64,000 bases of DNA. It comes from Alcanivorax sp. S71-1-4. GTDB taxonomy: Bacteria; Pseudomonadota; Gammaproteobacteria; Pseudomonadales; Alcanivoracaceae. A program made the position numbers and the translations under genes. The notes beneath the pieces were generated by a model. That model did not search any database and was not told the DNA's origin. It worked only from the letters and a program-made list of their open reading frames with translations. Of this stretch, positions 19,133 to 28,171 are shown piece by piece; the stretch's first letter is position 1; every line of letters starts with the position of its first letter. The stretch lies in NCBI RefSeq assembly GCF_009846755.1, contig NZ_AQOR01000005.1:62001-126000 (forward strand). Reading direction: 5' to 3'.

Positions 19133-19543
19133 TCAATAGGGGAGCGCGTAAGTCCCGGTGACATGTGCCACGGGCTGCTCCTCCCCATCGCTGTAAAGCC
19201 AGACCTCCAGCACCGCAGAGCGACGGCCCATGCGGATGACATTGCAATCGGCGATCAGGTCGCGCTGCGCCGGCCGGCGCAGGAAATTGATATTCAGGTT
19301 CTGCGTCACGGCCATTTCCAGCCGTCCCAGTTGCCCGAGGATAGCCGCGTACATGGCGGCGTCGGCCAGCCCCATCATGGTTGGCCCGGAGAGTGTGCCC
19401 CCGGGGCGGATCATCGACGCCCGGAAAGGCTGCCGCACCCTCGCCTTGCCGTCCCCGGCCTGCTCCACCTGAACGCCGGTCTCGCCCGCCGCCGGCAGGC
19501 CGTTGAGAATGATCTGCTGTACTGCTGCTGCATCAAGTGCCAT
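19133..19543 (-). CDS. PaaI-family hot-dog thioesterase
   Basis: 136 residues from the ATG at 19543, preceded by GGAG at good spacing; the frame is open for 35 further codons but without a better start. The single hot-dog domain contains RPGGTLSGPTMMGLADAAMYAAIL, with the GG-x8-D-type pattern of the PaaI/YiiD group. It probably hydrolyses an acyl-CoA; the acyl group is unknown. It is convergent with tamB across the repeat element and divergent from proS (124 bp). Confidence 0.8.
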   Translation of the reverse strand: MALDAAAVQQIILNGLPAAGETGVQVEQAGDGKARVRQPFRASMIRPGGTLSGPTMMGLADAAMYAAILGQLGRLEMAVTQNLNINFLRRPAQRDLIADCNVIRMGRRSAVLEVWLYSDGEEQPVAHVTGTYALPY

Positions 19544-19667
19544 CTGTGACTCCACTACGCCATGATCCGACGCCATCATACCCAGACCCATGCCACGGGG
19601 CACTGTGCTCGGCGCTGGCCTGTGCTTACAATGGCCGCTTTCATTCACTCCATCAGGATTCAGTGCA

Positions 19668-21386
19668 ATGCGTGCCTCCCGTTATCTGCTGGCCACCGTC
19701 AAGGAAACCCCTGCCGACGCCGTGGTCGTCAGCCATCAGCTCATGCTGCGTGCCGGCATGATCCGCAAACTCGCCTCCGGCCTGTACAACTGGCTGCCGA
19801 CCGGTCTGCGGGTGTTGCAGAAAGTGGAACGCATCATTCGCGAGGAAATGAACAACGCCGGCGCGCAGGAAGTCCTGATGCCGGTCACCCAGCCACTGGA
19901 GCTGTGGGATGAATCCGGCCGCTCCGCCGGCTTTGGCCCCGAGCTGCTGCGCTTTGTCGACCGCCACGGCAACGGCTTCTGCCTTGGCCCGACCCACGAG
20001 GAAGTGATCACCGACCTGGTGCGCAACGAAGTACACAGCTACAAACAGCTGCCGATGAACTTCTACCAGATCCAGACCAAATTCCGCGACGAGACCCGCC
20101 CGCGTTTCGGCGTCATGCGCTCGCGCGAGTTCATCATGAAGGACGCCTACTCCTTCCACCTCGACCAGGCCTCGCTGGCAGACACCTACGATGTCATGTA
20201 CACCGCCTACAGCAACATTTTCGACCGCCTGGGCCTGAACTATCGCCCCGTGGCTGCCGATACCGGCTCCATCGGCGGCTCCGGTTCGCATGAGTTCCAC
20301 GTGCTGGCAGATTCAGGCGAAGACGCCATTGCCTTCTCTGATGGCTCCGACTATGCCGCCAATGTGGAACTGGCCGAAGCTGTTGCCGAAGGCGAGCGCG
20401 CTGCGCCGTCGGAAGCGTTGCGGCTGGTGGACACGCCGGATGCAAAAACCATCGCCGAACTGGTCGAGCAGTTCTCGCTGCCGATCGACAAGACCGTCAA
20501 GACACTGATCGTCGCCGCCAGCGAAGACGCCGGCGGCGGCCTGATCGCGCTGCTGGTGCGCGGTGATCACGAGCTGAATGCACTGAAGGCAGAAAAATTG
20601 CCGCAGGTCGCCGCGCCGCTGCGCTTCGCCACCGACGAGGAAATCCGCGCGGCCATCGGTGCCGGCCCCGGCAGCCTCGGCCCGGTGAAGCTGCCGATTC
20701 CCTGCCTGGTCGATCGCAGCGTGGCATTGATGAGCGACTTCGGCGCTGGCGCCAACGTCGACGGCAAACACTACTTCGGCATCAACTGGGAGCGCGACCT
20801 GCCGCTGCCGGACACCGCCGACCTGCGCAACGCGGTGGAAGGCGATCCCAGCCCGGACGGCAAGGGCCGCCTGACGATCAAGCGCGGCATCGAAGTGGGG
20901 CATATCTTCCAGCTCGGCACCAAGTATTCCGAAGCACTGAAAGCCACCGTGCTGGATGAAAACGGCAAGAGCGTGATCATGCCCATGGGCTGCTACGGTA
21001 TCGGCGTGACGCGCGTGGTCGCTGCGGCGATTGAGCAGAACCATGACGAGCGCGGCATCATCTGGCCGGAAGCCATTGCCCCGTTCCAGATCGCGCTGAT
21101 TCCAGTGAACCTGAAAAAAAGCCCGCGCGAACGCGAACTGTGCGAGCAGCTTTACAGCGAGCTGACTGCGGCAGGGTTCGAGGTGCTGTACGACGACCGC
21201 GAGAAAGAACGCCTCGGTGTGAAACTCTCCGACGCCGAACTGATCGGCATTCCGCATCGCGTGGTGGTGGCCGAGCGTGGTCTGGATGACGGCACGGTGG
21301 AGTACCGCGCGCGCCGCGACAGCGATAACACGCTGGTGCCTGTGGGCGAGATCGTGCAGTTTCTGCGGGACAACCTGCGGCGCTGA
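19668..21386 (+). CDS. proS: Proline--tRNA ligase (class II, bacterial type with editing domain)
   Basis: 572 residues from [18 protein letters not shown], the standard bacterial ProRS start, with AGGA upstream. Class II motif 2 is [21 protein letters not shown], and [11 protein letters not shown] marks motif 3. The INS editing domain (about residues 225-405) that clears Ala-tRNA-Pro is present, and the C-terminal anticodon-binding domain follows. It is a single gene between the thioesterase and a palindromic repeat. Confidence 0.97.
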   Translation: MRASRYLLATVKETPADAVVVSHQLMLRAGMIRKLASGLYNWLPTGLRVLQKVERIIREEMNNAGAQEVLMPVTQPLELWDESGRSAGFGPELLRFVDRHGNGFCLGPTHEEVITDLVRNEVHSYKQLPMNFYQIQTKFRDETRPRFGVMRSREFIMKDAYSFHLDQASLADTYDVMYTAYSNIFDRLGLNYRPVAADTGSIGGSGSHEFHVLADSGEDAIAFSDGSDYAANVELAEAVAEGERAAPSEALRLVDTPDAKTIAELVEQFSLPIDKTVKTLIVAASEDAGGGLIALLVRGDHELNALKAEKLPQVAAPLRFATDEEIRAAIGAGPGSLGPVKLPIPCLVDRSVALMSDFGAGANVDGKHYFGINWERDLPLPDTADLRNAVEGDPSPDGKGRLTIKRGIEVGHIFQLGTKYSEALKATVLDENGKSVIMPMGCYGIGVTRVVAAAIEQNHDERGIIWPEAIAPFQIALIPVNLKKSPRERELCEQLYSELTAAGFEVLYDDREKERLGVKLSDAELIGIPHRVVVAERGLDDGTVEYRARRDSDNTLVPVGEIVQFLRDNLRR

Positions 21387-21408
21387 TGCGCCGTTGGGGC
21401 GGGGAGGC

Positions 21409-21490
21409 GTGGTGGGATTCGCTGCGCTCTTCCCACCCTACGGGTGACCTCGAATGGGTAGGGTGGGAAGAGCGCAGCGAATCCCACCAC
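21409..21490. repeat. Palindromic repeat copy D (33-bp perfect arms, 16-nt loop)
   Basis: Arms 21409-21441 and 21458-21490 are perfect 33-bp reverse complements ending in CCCACCCTAC at the loop. It belongs to the same family as copies A-C but lacks the long centre and has the arm order inverted (GTAGGG is on the loop side). It lies between the convergent ends of proS and the DUF4062 gene and could form a very stable hairpin in both transcripts. Confidence 0.9.
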
Positions 21491-21505
21491 ACCCCCCCGG
21501 CAAGT

Positions 21506-22528
21506 TTATCGCCGTCGCGCCAACACCTGCGTCATGGCCTGGTCACCCAACGGCGTCAATTGCCAGGTAATCTGGCTCTGCCCCGGCTGACGCGGGCATT
21601 TGCGGATCATGCCCAGCGCGCGCAACTGCACCTTTACCTGGCTGAAGCTGTCGGTCTCCAGCACGATATTCCGCACCGCGTGTGCCTTTGGCATGCTCAG
21701 TTGCACATCGGCCAGCGCCCGGTTGGCGAGCATTTCTTCCAGCGCCTGGCGCATGGCCGATTCCGGCACTTCATTCAGCATCTGCGGCGCCAGGCAGGCG
21801 ATGATCTGGTCCCAGGTCAGGGTGCTCTGCGCGGTGCTCACCTTGCAGTCACCCTTGATGTAGACGTTACAGCTGTATCGCAGCGCAACCGTGTCGGCAC
21901 CACGCGCCAGGGTTTCCAGCGGCGGACGGTAGCCGGCGGTCAGTTCTTCTTTCTCCCGCTCCAGCTCCTGGATGCGCTGGGTCAACCGCACCACTTCCTG
22001 CTGGCTGACGCTGTCCGCACCTTGTGCGGCGCGTACCCAGCCGCTCGCCGGGTGTTTGTCCACCAGTTGCGCCATGGCCTTGCGCGCGACCTCGCCCAGG
22101 TCGGCCGGCGCGTGCCAGAAGCGTGTCATGCATTTGTTCTGCAGCAGTTGCCGGAAATCGTTGAAGCGCACTTCCCCTTCGCGGGTCTGTTCGCGCTTGT
22201 CCGGCGACAGGAATTCCGGGGAATCGTGCAGCAGAGCCAGCACCGGCTTGCCCTTGGTGGCGGCGTAGACGAATTCGCGGTGGGTATAGGACAGACCGAT
22301 TGGTGACAGGGAACCGTAACGGCCACCGACCAGCACCAGATAGTAATCACACTCGTTGATCACCTGCTGGATCGCACTCCACTGGCTGTCCGAGCTGCCG
22401 GGATGCAACTCCATGCCGGTCGGGATCATGTCCATCGACAGCAACGACAGCAGCAACGCCTGACGGGCCTCTTGCAGATCCGTGAAGGTTGAACTGATGA
22501 AGACCTGGTATTTGCGCTCGGTACTCAA
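21506..22528 (-). CDS. DUF4062 protein with coiled coil and winged-helix-like tail
   Basis: 340 residues. Residues 5-105 form a DUF4062 domain (KYQVFISSTFTDLQEARQA and YYLVLVGGRYGSL), a TIR/SEFIR-like alpha/beta fold found at the N-terminus of signalling and conflict proteins in bacteria. A short coiled coil follows (LTQRIQELEREKEELTAG, about 180-197). The C-terminal 100 residues look like a winged helix (WDQIIACLAPQML and ITWQLTPLGDQAM). There is no NACHT or STAND ATPase module. It may be a stress or defence sensor, but function is unproven. It is divergent from an orphan ParA gene. Confidence 0.8.
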   Translation of the reverse strand: MSTERKYQVFISSTFTDLQEARQALLLSLLSMDMIPTGMELHPGSSDSQWSAIQQVINECDYYLVLVGGRYGSLSPIGLSYTHREFVYAATKGKPVLALLHDSPEFLSPDKREQTREGEVRFNDFRQLLQNKCMTRFWHAPADLGEVARKAMAQLVDKHPASGWVRAAQGADSVSQQEVVRLTQRIQELEREKEELTAGYRPPLETLARGADTVALRYSCNVYIKGDCKVSTAQSTLTWDQIIACLAPQMLNEVPESAMRQALEEMLANRALADVQLSMPKAHAVRNIVLETDSFSQVKVQLRALGMIRKCPRQPGQSQITWQLTPLGDQAMTQVLARRR

Positions 22529-22766
22529 GCGGGCTCCTGTCCCGAATGGCGGGGTCCTGTCGCGCCCTGCGGCGCGATGTCATTCTGCCAGAATCCGCTG
22601 ACACTGCAATTCAGGCCGTCTGCCAACGACGCGGCAGTGGACGCGGACGGGCGCGAATGAGTGTAGCGCAGTCACCCGGCACGGGCGAGCGGCCGCCGTG
22701 GCTTTGCCCCGCGCGCGCAGGCAGGGCACTATTGGGCCAGCATGATCCCTGGGGATGGAGTTTCCT

Positions 22767-23510
22767 ATGCACACGATTGCCTTCTATAACCTCAAGGGCG
22801 GCGTCGGCAAGACCTCCGCTGCCGTGAACATGGCCTGGCACGCCGCGCGCTGGAAGCATCGTTCGGTGGTCTGGGACCTGGACCCGCAGGGTGCGGCCAG
22901 TTTCTACCTCGGTGTGGACGGCGAGCGCAGCTACAAGGCCGGCACGCTGGTCAAGGGCAAGCAGCCCATCGGCCGCCTGAAGGTAGCCACGCGCTGGGAA
23001 GGCCTGGAAGTCATCCCCGCCGACATCAGCCTGCGCAATCTGGACCTGAAACTGGCCGAGGCCGGTGGCCGCTCAACGCTGAAACACCTGATCGAACCGC
23101 TCGGCGAACAGAGCAGCCTGGTGCTGCTCGACTGCCCGCCGACACTCAGCCCGATGGCCGAGCAGATTTTCGCTGCCGCAGACTATCTGCTGGTACCGGT
23201 GATCCCCACCCACCTGTCCCTGCGGGCCTTCCAGCAAGTCCGGGACTGGCTCGACCAGAAGCCGTACCGCAACCTGAAAGTGCTGCCGTTCTTCAACATG
23301 GTGGACCGCCGCCGGCTGCTGCATGTCGAGATGCTGGTCAAACCACCGGCGCTGATGAAGGGCGGCCTGAAGACCTGGATTCCCTACTCGACCCATGTGG
23401 AACAGATGGGCGAACACCGCGCCCCGGTGGGCGAATTTGCCCCCAACACACCGGCGGCGCGGGCGTACCGGAATTTGTGGTTCGAGATGGCCGACAAACT
23501 GAAGCTATGA
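22767..23510 (+). CDS. Orphan ParA/MinD-family ATPase
   Basis: 247 residues from MHTIAFYNLKGGVGKT; GGAG lies 7 bp upstream of this ATG, and an ATG four codons earlier (22755) is less well placed. The deviant Walker A KGGVGKTSAA, switch region VVWDLDPQGAASFYLG and Walker B LVLLDCPPTLSP are complete. No ParB, plasmid replicon or cell-division partner is adjacent, so it is not a standard partition locus. Such ATPases position protein clusters or complexes. It is divergent from the DUF4062 gene (238 bp) and its stop is 10 bp from the convergent acyl-CoA dehydrogenase. Confidence 0.88.
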   Translation: MHTIAFYNLKGGVGKTSAAVNMAWHAARWKHRSVVWDLDPQGAASFYLGVDGERSYKAGTLVKGKQPIGRLKVATRWEGLEVIPADISLRNLDLKLAEAGGRSTLKHLIEPLGEQSSLVLLDCPPTLSPMAEQIFAAADYLLVPVIPTHLSLRAFQQVRDWLDQKPYRNLKVLPFFNMVDRRRLLHVEMLVKPPALMKGGLKTWIPYSTHVEQMGEHRAPVGEFAPNTPAARAYRNLWFEMADKLKL

Positions 23511-23520
23511 ACACCCGGCC

Positions 23521-25194
23521 TCAGGCATCTTGCCGGCCACGTGCGATGATGCCTTTCACATCGATGCCGCGCGGCAAGGTGCCATATTGACGATCGCCCT
23601 GGCTTCCCAGACGCGAGGCGATAAATCCTTCCGCCACCGCCGTGTCACCTGCCTGCACCAGCAGGTGCGCCTGCATGGTCAGCGTCAGCTGGTCGACCAG
23701 ATGGCGGCCTCGGTATTCGGCCTCCGCCAGATCACTGAACTCACTCTGTAACGTCTTCACCGCCTGATCCAGCCGCGCATCGGCACCCACGCTCTTGCCC
23801 AGTTCGTCGAACCAGGCTTCCAGTACCGCCGGCGTTTTCGCCAGCGCGCGCAGTACGTCCAGCGCCTGCACATTGCCGGAACCTTCCCAGATGGCGTTGA
23901 TCGGTGCGTCGCGGTACAGGCGCGGCAGGATGCAGTTTTCCATCACGCCGTTGCCGCCAATACACTCCATCGCCTCGTACGCATGGTGCGGCGTCCGTTT
24001 GCAGATCCAGTATTTGCCCACGGCGGTGCCCAGGCGCATCAGCAGTTGCTGCCGGGGGTCATCCAGGTTGTCCAGCGCCTCAGCCATGCGCAGCGTGATG
24101 GCCAGCGAGCCTTCGACCTCCAGTTGCAGGTCCGCCAGCACGTTCTGCATCAACGGCTGGTCGATCAGCATCTTGCCGAAGGCGCTGCGGTGCGCAGCAT
24201 GGTGGATGGCCTGCAGCGTAGCCTGTCGCTGGCCGGCGCTCGACCCGATCATGCAGTCGAAGCGGGTCATGGCCACCATCTCGATGATCGCCGGTACACC
24301 GCGGCCTTCTTCGCCGACCATCCAGCCCAGTGCACCACGCAGCTCCACTTCCGACGAGGCGTTGGAGACATTGCCCATCTTGTTTTTCAGGCGCTGGACC
24401 TGGAGCGGGTTCTTGCTGCCGTCTGGCCGCCAGCGCGGCACCAGGAAACAGCTCAGGCCGCGCTCCGTCTGTGCCAGCATCAGGAACGCGTCGCACATGG
24501 GTGCAGACAGAAACCATTTGTGGCCGACCAGCTCGTACGCTTCACCGGGGCCAGGCTGCCCAAGCGGGTACGCGCGCGTGGTGTTGGCCCGCACATCGGA
24601 ACCGCCCTGTTTCTCCGTCATGCCCATGCCCAGGGTCAGCGCCTGTTTTGCAGTGTGTGGCACGTTGCGCGGGTCGTAGTCACGGGCGTGCACCTTGCCC
24701 AGCCACTGTTCGGCGATGGCCGGCGTCAGCGTCAGTGACGGGGTGGCGGCGAAAGTCATGGTGATCGGGCAACAGTGGCCGGATTCCACCTGCGAATGCA
24801 GGTAATACTTTGCCGCACGGACCACGTGCGCGCCCGCTTTCGGATCGGTCCAGGGGCTGCTGTGCAGCCCCTCGGTGAGGGCCTGCTTCATCAGGTGGTG
24901 GTAGGCCGGGTGATACTTCACCAGATCGACCCGGTGACCAAAGCGATCATGGGTATCGAACTGCGGTTTGAATTCGTTCGCCAGATAGCCCCATTCGATC
25001 ACGTCGGCGCGGCCACAGACTTCGCCGTAGCGTTGCAGGTCGGCCTCGCCCCAGCCGCCGCCATGACGGGCCACACCTTCACGGAGCGCCGTATCACCGG
25101 CATACAGATTATGGCCCTCCAGTGCCGTGGCCTGGTTGAACACATCGTGGGTGGCGGCCATGGCGTCGGGACGCAGGTCAGCAGACTTGTTCAT
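23521..25194 (-). CDS. AidB-like acyl-CoA dehydrogenase
   Basis: 557 residues from the ATG at 25194, which has a strong GGAGG upstream; the frame opens 12 codons earlier. It is longer than ordinary acyl-CoA dehydrogenases (about 380) because of extra N- and C-terminal parts, as in AidB. GMGMTEKQGGSDVRANTT and KWFLSAPMCDAFLMLAQT form the flavin-binding core; YEAMECIGGNGVMENCILP and RDAPINAIWEGSGNVQALDVLRA are the AidB-type C-terminal signature. AidB protects DNA during alkylation stress and has weak isovaleryl-CoA dehydrogenase activity. The start overlaps the TetR gene by 17 bp. Confidence 0.9.
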   Translation of the reverse strand: MNKSADLRPDAMAATHDVFNQATALEGHNLYAGDTALREGVARHGGGWGEADLQRYGEVCGRADVIEWGYLANEFKPQFDTHDRFGHRVDLVKYHPAYHHLMKQALTEGLHSSPWTDPKAGAHVVRAAKYYLHSQVESGHCCPITMTFAATPSLTLTPAIAEQWLGKVHARDYDPRNVPHTAKQALTLGMGMTEKQGGSDVRANTTRAYPLGQPGPGEAYELVGHKWFLSAPMCDAFLMLAQTERGLSCFLVPRWRPDGSKNPLQVQRLKNKMGNVSNASSEVELRGALGWMVGEEGRGVPAIIEMVAMTRFDCMIGSSAGQRQATLQAIHHAAHRSAFGKMLIDQPLMQNVLADLQLEVEGSLAITLRMAEALDNLDDPRQQLLMRLGTAVGKYWICKRTPHHAYEAMECIGGNGVMENCILPRLYRDAPINAIWEGSGNVQALDVLRALAKTPAVLEAWFDELGKSVGADARLDQAVKTLQSEFSDLAEAEYRGRHLVDQLTLTMQAHLLVQAGDTAVAEGFIASRLGSQGDRQYGTLPRGIDVKGIIARGRQDA

Positions 25195-25813
25195 GGGAAA
25201 CCTCCGGAGCGGTCGGGTCGGCGGCGCCAACGGCGCGCAGACAGAAACGGATCAACTGTTGAACAACATGCTCATCGGCCTGATGGTCCGCAAGCGGCCC
25301 CACCAGCGCCTCGGCCAACGCACCCACCAGCGCAGCGGCGGAAAGCTTCGGCGATTGCAGCGGCAACTCGCCGGCACGCACACCGGCCTCGATCATCTGT
25401 TCGAATAGTGCGGCGTAGGCCGCGCGATAACGCAGCCGCTCGGTGTCCACCGCCGGGTCCACCGGCTCGGCGATCAGCGCCCAGGCCAGCCGGGGCGCGC
25501 GCAGGGCGCGGCGGGCAAAACGGCTGGCCGCCTGCTCCAGTTTCGCAGCGGCCCCCGTCTGGTGGTGCAACGCATCGGCCACCGCCGCCACCTCACGCTC
25601 GGTGGCCAGGCGAAAGACTTCCGCCGCCAGCGTGTCCTTGGCGCGAAAATAACGGTAGACGGTGCCAACCCCCACGCCGGCCCGCGTGGCCAGCGCCTGG
25701 ATGGTCAACGCGGCAAAGCCGCCCTCGCGCACCAGCCCTTCGGCGGCAGCCAGCAGCGCTTCGCGCTGCGCAGCCTTGCGGTCGCGGATCTTGACGGTTT
25801 CGCGGTAGGCCAT
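25178..25813 (-). CDS. TetR-family transcriptional regulator
   Basis: 211 residues. The N-terminal helix-turn-helix (about 25-60) reads ALTIQALATRAGVGVGTVYRYF, typical of TetR. The C-terminal ligand domain contains LAWALIAEPVDPAVDTERLRYR, as in regulators of acyl-CoA genes. It directly precedes and overlaps the AidB-like gene by 17 bp, so it probably controls that operon and its own expression in response to an acyl-CoA or related ligand. Confidence 0.88.
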   Translation of the reverse strand: MAYRETVKIRDRKAAQREALLAAAEGLVREGGFAALTIQALATRAGVGVGTVYRYFRAKDTLAAEVFRLATEREVAAVADALHHQTGAAAKLEQAASRFARRALRAPRLAWALIAEPVDPAVDTERLRYRAAYAALFEQMIEAGVRAGELPLQSPKLSAAALVGALAEALVGPLADHQADEHVVQQLIRFCLRAVGAADPTAPEVSHEQVC

Positions 25814-25899
25814 AAGAACGGAATCCAGATTCAGACTTTAAAGAAGTGAATCACGGTTCCGTCTTTCGGCGCAATGGCTTTGCGCGACAGATCGTGGGG

Positions 25900-26337
25900 T
25901 CAGTCAGGCAGGTATCGGGCAGCCCAGTCGGCCGGGCACAACAGGGAGAGTGATGCGGGCGCCTGCTCCAGCAACAGGCGGTCGCCGGTGAGCAGGGTCA
26001 GGTCGTCCCGGCAGCAGAGCACATCCCAGAGGTGCTGGGCGCCGGGGTCCGGGGCCCGCAAGGGGGCGGGCGGGACAGGGTCGATGATCACTGCGGGCAG
26101 GATCAGGGCTTCCAGCAGTTGGTCCACTTCCTCCACTGACAGGCCGTGGCGCGCGAGCAGCTTCGGACGCAGCAATACCGTTCGGTATTCCGCCAGCAGG
26201 GGCAGTGACAGCGCATAACGGATCTGCGCCGCCAGCATCTGGTCGAGAATCCGCGCCGGCGGCCCGCCGGCTGACAACACGCCGGATACCAGCACGCAGG
26301 TATCCACCACCCACAGCGTGTCGGCGCGATAGCGCAT
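25900..26337 (-). CDS. PIN-domain toxin (ribonuclease) of a type II TA pair
   Basis: 145 residues of the PIN_3 type. The first catalytic aspartate is Asp12 in LWVVDTCVLVSGVL; others are in PAPLRAPDPGAQHLWDVLCCRDD and LLTGDRLLLEQ. PIN toxins are Mg-dependent ribonucleases that cleave tRNA, rRNA or mRNA. The gene starts 2 bp after the stop of the ribbon-helix-helix gene, the usual antitoxin-first order, which implies translational coupling. Confidence 0.87.
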   Translation of the reverse strand: MRYRADTLWVVDTCVLVSGVLSAGGPPARILDQMLAAQIRYALSLPLLAEYRTVLLRPKLLARHGLSVEEVDQLLEALILPAVIIDPVPPAPLRAPDPGAQHLWDVLCCRDDLTLLTGDRLLLEQAPASLSLLCPADWAARYLPD

Positions 26338-26339
26338 AC

Positions 26340-26576
26340 TTACTGGCCGCGCCGGGCCGCGCGGGTTTCTGCTTCAGCCAGTGCATGCGCCTGGGCTTCG
26401 GTCAGGGCGGACTGGAGGCGGGCCCGCTGCAACAGGTCCTGCACTGTCTGCGCCGGCTTCACGTAAGCGGCCAGGGCTTCCGCCACCATCTTCCCGATCG
26501 GGATGCCACGCCGGGCGGCGGCCTCTTTCAAGGCCTGGTGATAGCCTTCGGGCAGATTGATCGTGAGCCGGTCCAT
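26340..26576 (-). CDS. Ribbon-helix-helix antitoxin
   Basis: 78 residues from the ATG at 26576, with GGGAGG 5 bp upstream; the frame is open ten codons further. MDRLTINLPEGYHQALKEAA is the beta strand and first helix of an RHH (CopG/Arc) domain, followed by GIPIGKMVAEALAAYV. The charged C-terminal half (ALTEAQAHALAEAETRAARRG) should wrap the PIN toxin. It is expected to repress its own operon through the palindrome just upstream. Confidence 0.87.
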   Translation of the reverse strand: MDRLTINLPEGYHQALKEAAARRGIPIGKMVAEALAAYVKPAQTVQDLLQRARLQSALTEAQAHALAEAETRAARRGQ

Positions 26577-26598
26577 GGTGCCTCCCGCGCGGTGCGCG

Positions 26599-26626
26599 CA
26601 TAGCATAAACGCATATTTATGCTATG
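26599..26626. promoter_or_regulatory. Palindromic operator of the RHH/PIN operon
   Basis: CATAGCATAAA (26599-26609) and TTTATGCTATG (26616-26626) are perfect inverted repeats separated by 6 bp. The site is 22 bp upstream of the antitoxin start, overlaps an AT-rich promoter-like stretch, and fits dimer-of-dimers binding by an RHH antitoxin. Confidence 0.7.
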
Positions 26627-26639
26627 GCATGCCAGAGCA

Positions 26640-27161
26640 TCATTGCAACCGGATCACCGCTGGCGCAGCGCCCAGCAAGGGTTGCAGCCGCTGGAAGCGC
26701 CGGTCATAACCCGGCTGCCAGGGAAACACCCCTCGCCCGTCCGGCCACACCAGCTGCAACGCCGGGTACGGCACCGGCAGGCTCTCGTAGAACCAGTTGG
26801 CGAAGCCCAGATAGTGGCGGTAGTGCGGAAAGGCCACCGGCAGAAACACCACGTTCAGACCCGGCAGAAAATCCGGGTACTCGCGATGCGACAGCAGCCG
26901 CTCTCCCATGTCGCGGATGCGCACAGCGGCAGCGTCCAGCAGACGGCTGGCCAACTCGTCCTTGAGGCCCAGCACAATGATTTCCGGGTGATCATGATTG
27001 AGGAAATGCCCGAGGGAAAAACTGAACCCCGGCTCGCCCTGCGCCGGCGGCACCGCCAGATTGTGCCAGCCCTTGCGGTTGATGTGGGCGAGAATGCGGG
27101 TATCACCGTCGTCTTCCGGGCTGGGATAGCGGAAGCCTTCCGGCATGGCGTCGAGGAACAT
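26640..27161 (-). CDS. DUF4262 family protein
   Basis: 173 residues from the ATG at 27161, with AAGAGA upstream; a TTG ten codons earlier is less likely. It contains YSLGHFLNHDHPEIIVLGL-like sequence (here FSFSLGHFLNHDHPEIIVLG) and DFLPGLNVVFLPVAFPHYRHY, the pattern of the DUF4262 family. Function is not known. No signal or membrane segment is present. It lies 68 bp downstream of the radical SAM gene on the same strand, so it may be the last gene of the arsM-like operon. Confidence 0.72.
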   Translation of the reverse strand: MFLDAMPEGFRYPSPEDDGDTRILAHINRKGWHNLAVPPAQGEPGFSFSLGHFLNHDHPEIIVLGLKDELASRLLDAAAVRIRDMGERLLSHREYPDFLPGLNVVFLPVAFPHYRHYLGFANWFYESLPVPYPALQLVWPDGRGVFPWQPGYDRRFQRLQPLLGAAPAVIRLQ

Positions 27162-27229
27162 GCAATGAGGTCTCTTGGCGGGGAGTGGCAAGCGGTCAGT
27201 CTACCGCGTCCGCTTCGCCAGTTCATTGC

Positions 27230-28147
27230 TCAGCGGGCGATTTCACTGCACGACGCGCCATGACTGAAACAACTGAAACAGCGGTGATGCCGCAACATGA
27301 TCCGTTGCCCCAGGCTTTCACGCAGTGTGCCGCCGAGATCGTACTCGCCATCATCATCCACCAGCGTGCAAGCGTAGACCCGCATACGGCCCCGGTCCTT
27401 CACCACCATGCGGCTGAAGGCACACATGAAGCCGGCGCGGCTTTGTTCATCGTGGTAGGTGGTCATGCAGTGTTCGGTGATTTCCGGCGTCTGGCGGGCG
27501 GCACCCGGCGGCGCAAAATCCGGGAACGAGACCAGCAGCAGGTCATCCGGTATCCCGTAGGCACGCAACGCCTCGCGGTAGGCCGCTTCCACGGCCTCGG
27601 TATCTTCATCCGGCGTCCACTGGCGCGCCAGTGACACATGAAACCCGGCGTCGTGAAGCGCCTTGAGGGCCTGCATCGATTCAGCGAACGTGCCCTCGCC
27701 GCGTCCGGCCTCATGCCGGGCCGCGTCGGGGTAATCGATACTGATCCGAAAGGCCACCGGGTGCGCGGCCCGGGCCAGCGGCCGGATCTGTGCCAGCCGG
27801 CGCAGCAGCGGCCGGGTGCCGTTGGTCAGCACCAGGCAAGGCCGGCGCTCGGCGGCATACGCCAGGATGGCCGGGAGTTCCCTCGCCACGAACGGCTCGC
27901 CGCCGGTGAACGAAAACTGCTCCACACCCAGCTCACAGGCTTCATCCACCAGTGGCTGCACGTCTGCCAGCCGCATCAGGTCCAGGCGGTCGTCCGCCGG
28001 CGACGAACCTTCCAGGCAGAACGGGCAGGCCAGGTTGCAGGCGGTGCCGGTGTGAAACCACACCTCGCGCAGCCGGCCGGTATCAATATAGCCGCGCGGC
28101 TCTCCGCTCGAAGTGCGATACCAGGTGGCCGTGGCGATACGCCGCAT
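27230..28147 (-). CDS. Radical SAM protein paired with ArsM-type methyltransferase
   Basis: 305 residues. Cys37, Cys41 and Cys44 in CNLACPFC form the CxxxCxxC site for the [4Fe-4S] cluster that cleaves SAM. FSFTGGEPF is the SAM-binding GGE motif. The last 80 residues contain six more cysteines (EHC, FMC, YAC, HRCFSC and ASC), which suggests an auxiliary cluster of SPASM/twitch type. The gene starts 24 bp after the methyltransferase stop. Known arsenic partners of ArsM include ArsS and ArsL, but this protein does not look like ArsS, and I cannot assign a product. Confidence 0.82.
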   Translation of the reverse strand: MRRIATATWYRTSSGEPRGYIDTGRLREVWFHTGTACNLACPFCLEGSSPADDRLDLMRLADVQPLVDEACELGVEQFSFTGGEPFVARELPAILAYAAERRPCLVLTNGTRPLLRRLAQIRPLARAAHPVAFRISIDYPDAARHEAGRGEGTFAESMQALKALHDAGFHVSLARQWTPDEDTEAVEAAYREALRAYGIPDDLLLVSFPDFAPPGAARQTPEITEHCMTTYHDEQSRAGFMCAFSRMVVKDRGRMRVYACTLVDDDGEYDLGGTLRESLGQRIMLRHHRCFSCFSHGASCSEIAR

Positions 28148-28171
28148 AACTGCTCCTGAGCCAGTGTGTCA

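Noticed and set aside
22767-23510. Plasmid or chromosomal parAB partition locus
   Set aside because: No ParB, parS-like repeats or replication genes are adjacent.
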